Made by a program: the position numbers and the translations under genes. A stretch of DNA of 64,000 nt from Streptomyces akebiae (GTDB lineage Bacteria; Actinomycetota; Actinomycetes; Streptomycetales; Streptomycetaceae), in assembly GCF_019599145.1 (NCBI RefSeq), contig NZ_CP080648.1, positions 1 through 64,000 of the forward strand, given 5' to 3'. Under the pieces are notes generated by a model. The model was given only the letters and a program-made list of their open reading frames with translations. It was not told the origin of the DNA and did no database searches. Below are positions 8,818 through 17,691 of the stretch, one piece after another (position 1 is the stretch's first letter; every line of letters begins with the position of its first letter).

Positions 8818-9560
8818 TCAGGCGAGGCGGCTGAAGGCCCAGCGCAGCAGCTCCTGATCCACCCGGGGCGGCCGGTGCGGGCCAGGGCAGTGCGGGTGTG
8901 GGCAGTCAACTGGGCCCAGGCGCGGAAATTGCCGTGCGCGGCGTGCTGGTCGGCGAACGTGATGTCATCGGGGTCGGCGTCGACCCAGACCGGATGAAAC
9001 AGCGGGATGGCCTCCAGGACCTCGCTGGGGGTGAGGCGGGTGAAGTGCTGCCAGATGAAGATGCGGGAGGACAGCATCGGTTCACGGCGCAGCACGGTGT
9101 GGCAGCCCTCCCCGCCGACGAAGATGATCGCGAGCTGGGTTGAGGGTTCGTCCCACAGATAGCGGAAGTACTCGAATGCCTCCCCGTTGAGCCACTGGGC
9201 CTCGTCCACGAGGAAGGTGCGGGGACGTTCAGCCAGGGCCGTCTTCAGCAGGCGGTCGAACTCACTGGGATGACGCGGCGGTTCACCGGCCAGGTCGAGC
9301 GCGGTGAACAGCTCGTAGCGCACCGCACGGGCGGTGGGACGGGCCCGGAAAGTGATCTTGCGGACGTCCTCGTGAGGCTCGAGTCCCCGCAGGCAGATGT
9401 TGACGGCGAGGGTCTTGCCGAAGCCGGCGCCGCCGTGGATGCACATCATGGCGCGGGCGGCGACGGTGTCGGAGATGTTCTCCCGGGCGGTGAGCAGGGC
9501 ACGGGTGGTGACCACGGACGCATCGGGCAGGTCGACGTACTGGTAGGTGGCCGCGGTCAC
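8818..9560 (-). pseudogene. TniB/TnsC-type AAA+ ATPase, single-base frameshift near the 3' end
   Basis: Residues 43-50 are Walker A (GGAGFGKT) and residues ~115-121 Walker B (FLVDEAQ), with ELFTALDLAG and HGNFRAWAQLTAHTR typical of the TniB/MuB-like transposition regulators that deliver the transposase to target DNA. The GTG start overlaps the transposase stop. At about 8865 the frame should continue RVDQELLRWAFSRLA and stop at 8818. One C lost from the GCCCCGGG run instead reads through into the next gene and gives a 621-residue fused frame. The length of 743 bases (744 minus 1) fits exactly one missing base. Confidence 0.75.
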
Positions 9561-11249
9561 GAGGCGTCTCCGTCTTCAGCAGTCTGTGCATTGGGTTCGA
9601 GTGGGCCGTCGGAGGCAGGTTCGGACGGGACGGGAGCAGGCAGGCAGGGCGTGGTCCGGGTGGCGAGGGAAGGCGGGGTACGCCAGTCGGCCGGGGGCGC
9701 GGCGGGCGGGATGAGGTCCGGCATTGCGAGCTGCGCGAGGTCGGTCCCGGCAGTCTGGGCGAGTTCGGCCTCGGCCTGCGCGGTGGTCAGCGCGCCGAGC
9801 CGCTGAGGTGCCTCGGGCTGGATGGCGGCGGCGTAGCGCTCGCGCTGGGAAGCCTCCAGGTCCTTCTTCAGACGGCGCGCACGGGCGGCCCGTGCTCGCC
9901 GTACGGCGCTGACCTGTTCCTCGGTGGCCTGGTCGGCCAGGTCCGCGGGACCCAGATAGCGGCCAGTGGCCGCGTGGTACACCTCGATGCGGTGGTCGTG
10001 GTGGGGCATGAAGCGGATGCGGACCTGGATCCCGGTCTGGCCGGTCATCCACGGCCCCACGTAGTCGCGTTTCCTGAAGCGGATGCCGCGGGTGGTCAGC
10101 GTGCGGGTGCCGGCGTCCTCCAGGGTGAACGTCCACAGATCCGTCGCGGGCACGTCCCGCAGCGGAGTGGGATCCCCCTGCCACGCCTCAAGCGGAGTCT
10201 TTCCCCGCAACGGCGCCGGGCGGTGCTCGGTGTTCCACCAGAGCGTCCAGGCCAGCAGCCGGGCGGTGAAGTCCTCGAAGCCGAGCAGCACTTCGTCCTT
10301 CGGGCGGGAAGCCCGTTTGCCGGGGCGCGGCTGGCGGGCATAGCCGGGCAGCGCGGCCAGGAACATACTCTCCACCGCCCGGTTCAGGCCCTCCACGGTG
10401 CCCTTGAGGTGGGGGTGTAGGCGGGCAGGTCCTCCACCGTCACGTCGAGGAGATCGAACGCGGCGGTCACCGTCCGGGACAGGAAGTCCTTACCGCGGTC
10501 CACCCGTACCTTCTCGGGCAGGCCGCCGATCGGGCCGTAGGGGTCCTCGCGCAGGACCGCGGAGCGCAGCGCGGCCAGTACCGACTCCCGCGACGGATCC
10601 CCCGGCGTGACCGCGACACCGGTGATCGCGTTCGTCGCGCAGTCGGTGAACCAGGTGATCCACGGCCTGCGGGCCTTGCCCTCGACGTCGACCAGCACCG
10701 CCGCTTGGACGTGGTCGGTCTCCCACACCTGGTTGCGCCAGCCGCGCGCCCGGGCCAGGAACACATCGTGCTTGCGTGCCGCACGTTCCCCTCCCGCAAG
10801 CCCCGCCCGCTCCCCCGGCGTCAGATCCCGCTGGATCGCCCGGTGCAGCGTCGGGATCGACGGAGGAGGCTCCCCCTCGCCCTTGGCCGCGCGAGCGGTC
10901 AGCTCACGATGGACCGCCGCGACGTTGCCCTTCCACAAGGCCAGCAGGCGGCGCACCTCCGGAGTGACGGAGAAGCGCCCTTGCTCTGGGCCCGCGCCCC
11001 GGGCTCCGCAGCCGCGGACTCGTCACGCTCGGCAGCGGCAAGCCACCGCCACACCGTGCGCTCGGTCACCTCCAACGACTCCGCCATCAGCCGTACATGG
11101 CGGGACGTCAGTTTCTGGTCCTGCCGCAGGGCGAGCAGCCGGCGCACGGCAGGGCCGCGCAGCGCCGACAGGGAGGAAGAAGGCAGACCTCCCCGCGCGT
11201 GCCCGTCCTCGTGGCTGCCAGCCTCTCCCATCCCGGAGGCGCCGGTCAC
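9557..11249 (-). pseudogene. Mu/TniA-like DDE transposase, two frameshifts
   Basis: Begins at GTG 11249, overlapping the stop of the upstream HTH-ATPase. The N-terminal HTH (RHVRLMAESLEVTERTVWRW) and a second DNA-binding stretch (KGNVAAVHRELTARAAKG) precede an RNase H-fold core with Asp in QVWETDHVQ, Asp in VRVDRGKDF and Glu in GTVEGLNRAVE, then a Mu-type C-terminal beta-barrel and a coiled basic tail. The frame breaks near 10975 and near 10411, where TACACCCCCACC appears to have lost one C. The 1693-bp length equals a multiple of three minus two. If these are base-calling indels the enzyme is complete. Confidence 0.8.
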
Positions 11250-12475
11250 AGCGGCCCCATGAGCCGTGCGCAGGCCCGCTCCAGCATCCGGCGGTCCACT
11301 ACCGCACGGCTCTTGCCGTAGATCTCGGCGGTCAGGTGCGAGGTGAGCTTCGCCCAGGTCCGGAAATTGCCGTGGCCCACATGCTCGTCCACCCACGCGA
11401 CATCGTCCTCGCTCACGTCCTCCCACAGCGGGTGGAAGGCCGCCATCACTGCGGCCACCTCGCCCGGGCGAAGACGAGGCACCAACTCCCAGGTCAGCAC
11501 CCGAGAGGCCAGCGCGGGCACCCGGCGCAGCGCCCGTTCGCTGCCCGCGCCCGCCAGCACGAGTGCCGTGTCCGTGTCCGGGTGGTCCCACAGACCGCGC
11601 AGAAACTCCAGCGCCGGCCCCGGAAGACGCTGTGCCTCGTCCAGCACCAGCACGCGGGGCTGCCGTAGCGCGTTCACCAGCGTCAGGTCGGCCTCCACCG
11701 CCCCGCGCGGCAGCCGCCTGCCCAGCTCGAGGGCGTCCGCGAGCACCCGGCGCAGTTCCGGCACCGTCGGATGCACACCGACATGGACCCGGCGGACCCG
11801 GGCCGGGTGCGGCAGCTGGGACAGGGCGTACTGCAGCGCGACGGTCTTGCCCTGGCCGGCGTCGCCGTACAGACACACCACCGCCCCCACCGCGGCCGCG
11901 TGCGCGACCGTCCGCAGCACCGACCGCACAGCGGACGTGTGCACCACCTGCGCGCCCGGCACCAGGACCGGAACCTGCGCCAGATGCTTCTGCTCCCGCA
12001 GGATCACCTGCCCGCCTGTGCCTTGGCCGGCCACGACGTTCAGGCCGAGCTCGCTGAGCGGATCGGGCCTGCGTGGCCCGGCCACCACGTGCTCCCGCTC
12101 GACCATCAACGCCCGGCCCGCCCGGCGGTCCCTGCGGATTACCCGGTGCAGTGTCGACGCCGACGGAACCGACGCCCCGCCAGCCGCGGCCAGCCGGCGT
12201 CTCAGCTCAGCGACATTCCCTGCCACCTCGCCCAGCAGCGTCCACACCTCGTCCGACACCGCATACCCCTGCCGGACCGGCGCCTCCACCTGCCCGGTCG
12301 TCTTGGCCTGCTCCAGCCAGCGCCACACCGTACGCTCCGAGACACCCACCGTCTCCGCGACCGCACGCACATGCCGCGTGGCCAGTTCCCCCGCCTGCTG
12401 CCGCTCCAGCAGACGACGCACCACCAACCCCCTGGGCAGCACGGGCCCACGACCGGCCCCTACCTCTTGGTCCAC
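11246..12475 (-). CDS. AAA+ transposition ATPase with transposase-like N-terminal HTH
   Basis: A 409-residue protein with two parts. Residues 1-120 mirror the N-terminal DNA-binding region of the neighbouring transposase: ATRHVRAVAETVGVSERTVW, then LLGEVAGNVAELRRRLAAAG, then PSASTLHRVIRRDRR. Residues ~190-409 are a TnsC/TniB-like ATPase with Walker A YGDAGQGKT (around 205), Walker B VLVLDEAQRL, and the same HGNFRTWAKLTSHL tail motif as the second ATPase. A transposase DNA-binding domain joined to the ATPase is not the usual TnsC layout. It may be a true fusion or the scar of a deletion that removed a catalytic core. First gene of the block. Confidence 0.75.
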   Translation of the reverse strand: MDQEVGAGRGPVLPRGLVVRRLLERQQAGELATRHVRAVAETVGVSERTVWRWLEQAKTTGQVEAPVRQGYAVSDEVWTLLGEVAGNVAELRRRLAAAGGASVPSASTLHRVIRRDRRAGRALMVEREHVVAGPRRPDPLSELGLNVVAGQGTGGQVILREQKHLAQVPVLVPGAQVVHTSAVRSVLRTVAHAAAVGAVVCLYGDAGQGKTVALQYALSQLPHPARVRRVHVGVHPTVPELRRVLADALELGRRLPRGAVEADLTLVNALRQPRVLVLDEAQRLPGPALEFLRGLWDHPDTDTALVLAGAGSERALRRVPALASRVLTWELVPRLRPGEVAAVMAAFHPLWEDVSEDDVAWVDEHVGHGNFRTWAKLTSHLTAEIYGKSRAVVDRRMLERACARLMGPL

Positions 12476-12707
12476 CCCACGATCACACCGACCGGGCCAA
12501 CCTCAGCACATAAGAACTATCGAACCTGAGACAACATCAGCTGCCATGCGATAAAGCCCCATGACAGCGATCCCACCCATTAATCTCTCACCTCATGACA
12601 GCGGCCTGCCCACCCGTAAACAGCCGCTGACCAGCCCCGTAACACCCACCCCTGGACCAGCGCGACCGACTCTCACCAACACCGACACCAACCCGAGAGA
12701 TCGCACG

Positions 12708-12860
12708 CGAGGCCACGCTGAAGAGATCGCAGTCGACGGCGAGCCGGAGCCTGTAGTCATCAAGCTGGGCGTATGGGTCTCCAACACCAAGACCCGGCGC
12801 GACAAACTCACGGCCGATCAGCTCGACGCGCTGCGGAAACTGGGCGTGGAGTGGACGTAG
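12708..12860 (+). pseudogene. 3' scrap of a helicase gene (HA-domain tail)
   Basis: The last ~50 codons (GHAEEIAVDGEPEPVVIKLG, VWVSNTKTRRDKLTADQLDA, LRKLGVEWT) nearly match the end of the helicase at 1-1930 (GHSEEIAVAGEAEPVTVKLG through KLGIQWA). Upstream of about 12708 the similarity stops. An open frame from ATG 12561 exists but its N-terminal part is unrelated. A terminator hairpin follows, as expected for the end of a real gene. Confidence 0.75.
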
Positions 12861-12865
12861 TCGAA

Positions 12866-12895
12866 GGTGGGCCCGACGGCAGAGTCGGGCCCACC
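12866..12895. terminator. rho-independent-type hairpin
   Basis: GGTGGGCCCGAC (12866-12877) pairs perfectly with GTCGGGCCCACC (12884-12895) around a 6-base loop. It lies 5 bases after the stop of the helicase scrap and at the 3' side of the convergent phosphotransferase remnant, so it could serve both. Confidence 0.7.
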
Positions 12896-13468
12896 CTGCT
12901 CAACGAGGGTGAGGTGTCGCCGCGGCTCACGGTCTGTAGCAGTTGGGCGCACACGGTCGCTTCGGCGGCGAGGCAGGCCGGGCTGCCCAGGACGGGGAAG
13001 GCGGCGCGGACGCGGGCGGCGACGTTCTCCTGGAGCAGCGTGTAGGCGTAGAGCGTGGCGGCGTCGAACCCTTCCGGAGCTCGCCCCCCAGCCCTCCCAG
13101 TCGAGAATCCTCAGCGGCGCGGTGACGTTGGCCCAGTGCAGGTCGGAGTGGGCGGCGGTCCAGCGGATCACGGCCGGGGCCGGGATGCCCACGAATTCGG
13201 GGATCGCCCGGTCCATGTACTGCTGTCGTACGGCGACGCGGTCGGTGTCGGCGGCCGCCACCTTCTCCAGAGTCCCGGCGAGGTCCTCCCACCAGGAGTC
13301 CGGCAGCTGGAGGACCGGGTCGTCGGACAGGGCCGGCTGGTCGACGAGGGCCGACAACTCCGCCCGGTAGGCGGTGCCGTCGTCGACGGTGTCGTGGACG
13401 GCCAGGAAGGCGGGCCGGCGCCTGTCGAGGTCCTCGAAGACGTGCTGGGCGTCGAGGGCGCCGTACAC
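12896..13468 (-). pseudogene. aminoglycoside phosphotransferase-like kinase remnant
   Basis: The catalytic half of an APH/choline-kinase-fold protein is visible: IRWTAAHSDLHWANVTAPLR holds the catalytic HxDxxxxN-type loop, and ILDWEGWG the metal-binding Asp. After DWEGWG the frame slips; shortening the run of six G by one restores RAPEGFDAATLYAYTLLQEN and VAARVRAAFPVLGSPACLAA. The ATP-binding N-lobe is absent, so the gene is truncated upstream as well as frameshifted. The true substrate cannot be inferred. Confidence 0.65.
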
Positions 13469-13576
13469 CCGGCGAGCCGACCGCGTCGACAGGTGGTACG
13501 AGGGTGGCTCCCTTGCTTACGGTGCCTGCGGTGAATATCGCACCTATCGGCAGAGTGGCTGGAGGAGGTGGCTGTG

Positions 13577-14080
13577 GTGACGAGCGGGCGACGAGGTTTC
13601 GCAGGATCTCTGGACCGGTGGCTGCTGTTCCTCATATCCCTCGCCGTGGCTCGTGGCGACCGGAGTGAGGCCGAGGCCGAGACGGCTACGGGTGTTCGTT
13701 CCATCGACGCCGTACTGACCGACCGTCCTGGGAGCGTCCGCAGGAAACAGGAGAACGAGAACTGGTCCCCTGCTCTGTACTTGATGGGGATGCTCTCGTT
13801 CGGCTGGTTTCTGCTGACCGCCGTATTCGGAGTCGCGCTCGTGCTGCTCATACCGGTCACCTCGCCACCATGGATCCGGGTATCGGCAGCCCTGCTGCCG
13901 GCCGTGCCCAGCGCGCTGTTCGTATCCCGGCAGATCTGCCACGCCCTCGTGCGTCGCGTTCTGCGCAACGGAACAGCGAGCAGGGGCCTCCTCCGTGGCC
14001 TGGCGTTCTGGTACGGGGATGTCATAGCCGGCCTTCTCACACTGGTGAGCTGGGTGGGCTGGGCCGCACTCCTGCGATGA
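13577..14080 (+). CDS. membrane protein of unknown function
   Basis: A 167-residue protein; GTG 13577 is chosen for AGGAGG 8 bases upstream (GTG 13574 also possible). After an N-terminal amphipathic segment it has three clear hydrophobic helices: LYLMGMLSFGWFLLTAVFGV continuing into ALVLLIPV, SAALLPAVPSALFVS, and GDVIAGLLTLVSWVGWAALL. No family is recognised. It is followed directly by a strong terminator, so it is probably a free-standing gene. Confidence 0.55.
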   Translation: MTSGRRGFAGSLDRWLLFLISLAVARGDRSEAEAETATGVRSIDAVLTDRPGSVRRKQENENWSPALYLMGMLSFGWFLLTAVFGVALVLLIPVTSPPWIRVSAALLPAVPSALFVSRQICHALVRRVLRNGTASRGLLRGLAFWYGDVIAGLLTLVSWVGWAALLR

Positions 14081-14083
14081 ACA

Positions 14084-14127
14084 GAAGCGGGATGCCAGGG
14101 CTGCTGTGAGCGCTGGCATCCCGCTTC
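14084..14127. terminator. strong hairpin terminator
   Basis: GAAGCGGGATGCCAG (14084-14098) pairs perfectly with CTGGCATCCCGCTTC (14113-14127), loop 14. It starts 4 bases after the upstream stop codon. Confidence 0.75.
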
Positions 14128-14247
14128 CAGGGCGGATGTCGCCCTGGGTTCGAACTGTGAAAGCCGAAGCAGGGCGCTGTCACGTTGCTTGGCTGGATGG
14201 GATGATCTTCTGGTTGATCGTGTTGGAGGGGGCTGTTCGTAGAGGCC

Positions 14248-14550
14248 GTGTCGCCGTCGTACAAGGGGCACCTTTACCCGGTCGAGGTCATCTCCCACTG
14301 CGTGTGGCTGTACCACCGCTTCCCCCTCAGCTTCCGCGAGGTCGAGGAGCTGATGCTCGAGCGCGGGATCGTCGTCTCCTATGAGACGGTCCGCCGCTGG
14401 TGTGTGAAGTTCGACCAGGCCTACGCAGGCGCGCTGCGCCGCCGACAGCCCCGGCCCGGTGACAAGTGGCACCTGGACGAAGTCTTCCTCAAGATCAACG
14501 GGCAGAGCCGCTACCTGTGGCGGGCCGTCGACCAGGACGGGAACGTGCTG
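14248..14550 (+). pseudogene. IS6-family transposase, N-terminal half
   Basis: Starts MSPSYKGHLYPVEVISHCVW, with the HTH-containing RFPLSFREVEELMLERGIVV and the first catalytic Asp region DKWHLDEVFLKINGQ. It breaks after LWRAVDQDGNVL, where a second IS6 end begins. Without the second Asp and Glu it cannot be active. Confidence 0.8.
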
Positions 14551-14628
14551 GGACGGCGCTGTCACGTTGTTGGGTGGGTAGGTGTCTGATGGCGTCGCGG
14601 CGTGGTGCAGCTCGGTTCCGGGCTGTGC

Positions 14629-15080
14629 TCAGGCAGCGTTGGCGAGGCCGGCGACGCCGGTGATCTGCTCCCAGATTGCGAAGCGGATGCTCATCTCGGC
14701 TCGGTGGGCGGCAGCGGTCATCAGGTGTCGCCGGGGCCGGAAGGGGGGCGAGATACCGCTGAACGCGGACAGGAACCGCTGGGCCCCGCCCACGGAGCGG
14801 AAGCCCTCCATCGCTCGTTCGCGTTGCCTCGTTGGCTGGTGGCTGTTCTCGGCTCGGTTGTTGAAGTACTTCGACTGCCGGTGCTCGACGGAGGGCATGA
14901 CCTCGCGGTGGGCGGCGCCGTAGGAGCGGAGCTTGTCGGTGACGATCACCCGCGGCATCGCACCGGTCTTCTTCATCAGCCTGCGGAAGAAGCGCCTGGC
15001 CGCGGCCTTGTCCCGCCGGTTCTGCACGAGGATGTCCAGGACGTTGCCGTCCTGGTCGACGGCCCGCCACAGGTACTTCT
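14629..15080 (-). pseudogene. IS6-family transposase, C-terminal half
   Basis: Reads YLWRAVDQDGNVLDIL, then NRRDKAAARRFFRRLMKK, RVIVTDKLRSYGAA (second Asp) and NNRAENSHQPTRQRERAM (catalytic Glu region). It ends ITGVAGLANAA about 70 bp from the terminal repeat. The N-terminal half is missing at 15080. Confidence 0.8.
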
Positions 15081-15789
15081 AACGTCCGGCTCAGTGCACG
15101 CCTCGGCGCAGACGTTCACCTTCTGGCCGCAGTCGACACCGTTCCCCAAGCCACTCAGGACTTTGCCCGTGCGTTGTGCGAGACCGCCAGCATCGAACTG
15201 CGGGTCCTCGACAGTGAGCGCCTCCGCCCAAGCGAGCAATAACCTGGGCAGTGCCGCTGGACGAACTCATCGTCACCAGAGTCGACGAAGAACACCTGCG
15301 CCAGCCCAGCCGACCCATCCAACTGCGCCTGCCCCCAAGCGAACGCCTCACCATCGCCGCACAGTCGAGGTACCCACTCTGGGAGATCGGACCCGTGCGC
15401 CGCACCCCTCCACCACTACGGCCCCCGCAGCCCAATGGCCTGCCCACTTGCAACATCGCCCCCACCACCCGTAGAAGAGGCCGCCCCATACCAGCGATCA
15501 CTGAACCTGATCTCCGGTCACCATAAGAGACACAAGCTGATCGCCCAGTCCGCTATCTGACAAACCCGCAGATCAGACCGCACACATCAAGACCGCCACC
15601 CACACCCGGGCCCCTGCCGAAGTACCCGCACCGCCTGACCAGACCAGCACACCAAACCGATAAGCCCAGGTAAGAAGCCGTTGTCTTTCCGGGTGTGATC
15701 GTTGAGTTTCCGCTGTTCAGGCATGGTTTCGATGTCGTTGCGGGAGAGTTCGGGCGTTCAGTTCGTGCTCGGCGATGCGGAGGTGACCG
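15081..15789. other. no confident gene; degraded DNA
   Basis: Between the IS6 fragment and the next gene I see only short frames. A plus-strand stretch near 15120-15240 (TQDFARALCETASIELRVLD) looks protein-like but stops after about 50 codons, and I cannot assign it to a family. It is probably the remains of a gene interrupted by the IS. Confidence 0.4.
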
Positions 15790-16338
15790 GTGACGTCGGT
15801 GATGGGGCTTTTGGAGGAGCGGGAGGCGGCTGCCCGGGTGCGGGTGGAGGGGCTTCAGGCGGAGGCGGAGCGGGTTCTTGCCGAACTCGGCGATGCGCAG
15901 GTGGTGTTGGAACGCCGGGTGATTGCGCTGGCGGAGCTGGCCGAGGCCCTGGCCGCTCCGGACGGACCAGCCGAGGTGCCCGTTCCCGGCCCGCGCGAGG
16001 AGGCGGTGGCGAAGGACAAGGTTCCGGTCGCGGGTTCGATCGTGCCGCGGTGGCACCGGGGAGTGACGGTGGAGGCGCTCTCTGCGGACTACCGGCGGAT
16101 CGTGGAGCTGGTGGAATCCATGCCGGGCGACGGTGAAGGGATCTCGGCGAAGGAACTCGCGGGCAGGCTGGAACTGCCGCTGGTGCCGGCGAAGATCGAG
16201 GGAGTGCGCTCTCGGGCGAGGCGTCTGGCCGGGCGGGGCTGGCTGACCGTGTTGCCCTCGGGACGGTTCACGCCGCGGCAGCCCACCCTGGCCGTTCCCG
16301 GTCCGGGTGACGAGCCGGGCGGGCGAGGCGGCGGCTGA
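15790..16338 (+). CDS. coiled-coil protein with C-terminal winged helix
   Basis: A 182-residue protein. Residues 5-60 form a long coiled coil (ARVRVEGLQAEAERVLAELG). Residues ~100-170 look like a winged helix (YRRIVELVESMPGDGEGISA then KELAGRLELPLVPAKIEGVR) with an RGWLTVLPSGRFTPR wing. It resembles the layout of the protein at 6491 but with no close identity. Its last ~70 bases overlap the 3' end of the convergent IS5-family gene, suggesting the IS landed at its 3' edge. Confidence 0.55.
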   Translation: MTSVMGLLEEREAAARVRVEGLQAEAERVLAELGDAQVVLERRVIALAELAEALAAPDGPAEVPVPGPREEAVAKDKVPVAGSIVPRWHRGVTVEALSADYRRIVELVESMPGDGEGISAKELAGRLELPLVPAKIEGVRSRARRLAGRGWLTVLPSGRFTPRQPTLAVPGPGDEPGGRGGG

Positions 16339-17110
16339 GGAGCATGACCTGCGAGAAGTAGATGAACGCCTCGCTGGACGCGGGCAGCGTCTCGAAGTCC
16401 CGCACCAGACGACGCGAATGCATCAGCCACCCCAGCGTGCGCTCTACTACCCACCGTCTCGGAAGTACCACGAACCCGGTCATGTCGTCGCTGCGTTTGA
16501 CGATCTGCACGGTGAGCTGCAGTTTCTCCTTCGTCCAGGTGACCACGCGGCCCGCGTAGCCGCCGTCGGCCCACACCAGGCCGACCTTCGGGAACCGGGT
16601 CCGCAGCAAGGGCAGCATGCCGCGGGCGGCCTGCCGGTCGGTGATGTTCCCGGCTGTCACCAGCACCATCAGCAGCAGGCCGAGACTGTCCGTGATGACG
16701 TGCCGGCGCCTCCCGTTGATCTTCTTCCCGCCGTCGTAACCGCGTGAGACGGCGGGCACCGAGGCGGCGCCCTTGACGGACTGCGAGTCGATGATGGCCG
16801 CGGTCGGCTCCACCTTGCGGCCCTCGGCGACGCGGACCTTGCCACGCAGCCGGTCGTGCAGCTCCTTGACCAGGCCGTTCGCGCACCATCTGCGGAAGAA
16901 CGCGTACACGCGGTCCCAGGCGGGAAAATCCACCGGCATGGAGCGCCACTTGATCCCGTTGTCGGTGACGTAGAAGACAGCATCCAGCATCACGCGGTGG
17001 CAATAGCCCTCCGGCTGACCGCCCCGGCCCTCCAGCCAGGCCGGAACCGGCATCGCCTCGCGCACCACGGCCCACTGCACGTCCGTCATGTCCGACGGAT
17101 ACCGCCGCAC
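16268..17110 (-). CDS. IS5-family transposase, apparently intact
   Basis: 280 residues from GTG 17110 (YPSDMTDVQW start typical of the family); the frame also stays open upstream to 17302. The DDE triad is visible: Asp in AIIDSQSVKG, Asp in VGLVWADGGYAG and Glu in RRWVVERTLGWLMHSRRLV. The last ~20 residues after MLLSRRLARP look like readthrough into flanking DNA. No clear terminal repeats were identified by eye. Confidence 0.85.
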   Translation of the reverse strand: MRRYPSDMTDVQWAVVREAMPVPAWLEGRGGQPEGYCHRVMLDAVFYVTDNGIKWRSMPVDFPAWDRVYAFFRRWCANGLVKELHDRLRGKVRVAEGRKVEPTAAIIDSQSVKGAASVPAVSRGYDGGKKINGRRRHVITDSLGLLLMVLVTAGNITDRQAARGMLPLLRTRFPKVGLVWADGGYAGRVVTWTKEKLQLTVQIVKRSDDMTGFVVLPRRWVVERTLGWLMHSRRLVRDFETLPASSEAFIYFSQVMLLSRRLARPARHPDRERPGWAAAA

Positions 17111-17302
17111 CCGCTCCGGCCGGTCGGCCGCGTTCCCGAACCTGTGCGCGAGACAATCACACGACGACACGCGGGAGTTGGACGCGACCGGGTACATCAC
17201 GCAAGACTGGAACAACAGGGCCTCCCTGCACTCGAGTTGGCTTCGCAACCCTCGTGCTGCACCGGAGGTCCTGCTTTCATGCCCCCACCCGGCCAAGATC
17301 AC

Positions 17303-17691
17303 CCGGCCAGGGATCCCGTTCGATCAGAACCGCCCCCATGATCGATAGGAATACGGCTTCTAAGACCACCAGCTCCTGATCAGAAACACCGCTCCCGGAC
17401 AGAACAGCTCTCTGCCATCGGCATGCGCTGGACATGACCGTGAGCAGGACCGGCCGCCCCCGCCGCTAGCTCGGACCTGCTGCAGTGTGTGTGCCGACCG
17501 TATCGTGGAGCGTTCATTGTGCGTGCCAAGTACGTACGGATGGCGTTGGGGGGCGGCGGGCGCTTGGTTTCCCTCTCCCGCCCGCCTACTGGCTCATGGC
17601 TCTCGGGGTTACCTCAGCCGGGCGGGGAACCTGCCCTGCCCGGAGCGCGGAAGCTCCACACCTGGGGTGCAGGGTGTGGAGCCCAGCTCAC
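17303..17691. other. intergenic, nothing recognised
   Basis: A stretch between the IS5-family gene and the 3' end of the esterase gene. I see no protein-like frame, strong hairpin or repeat. Confidence 0.4.

Larger units (their letters stand above)
7680..12560 (-). mobile_element. Mu/Tn7-like transposition module (HTH-ATPase, DDE transposase, ATPase, unknown ORF)
   Basis: Four tightly packed minus-strand genes read in the order HTH-ATPase, transposase, second ATPase, unknown ORF. Starts overlap preceding stops by GTGA at two junctions. A DDE transposase with a dedicated AAA+ partner is the core of Tn7/Tn5053/Mu-type elements. I could not find convincing terminal repeats: near the promoter end, CATGACAGCG occurs twice 34 bp apart (12560-12569 and 12594-12603), which might be part of an end. 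Boundaries given are those of the gene block. Three single-base frameshifts interrupt the transposase and the second ATPase. Confidence 0.7.
14172..15080. mobile_element. two broken IS6-family copies joined tail to tail
   Basis: The sequence GGCGCTGTCACGTTG, the likely terminal inverted repeat, occurs at about 14173 and again at about 14555. The first is followed by a plus-strand N-terminal half of an IS6 transposase that stops at 14550. The second borders a minus-strand C-terminal half running from 15080 down to 14629. Both halves break at the same codons, so about 41 bp (14509-14550 and 15037-15079) form an inverted repeat with a few mismatches. This looks like two different IS6 copies that recombined, not one inverted element. 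Confidence 0.65.

Noticed and set aside
7575..8834. 419-codon plus-strand frame rich in Gly, Gln and Val
   Set aside because: Antisense shadow of the ATPase/unknown-ORF genes; composition is typical of reversed high-GC coding DNA.
10607..11668. Long plus-strand open frame opposite the transposition module
   Set aside because: It is a low-complexity Arg/Pro/Ser-rich shadow of the minus-strand genes, which carry clear Walker and DDE motifs.
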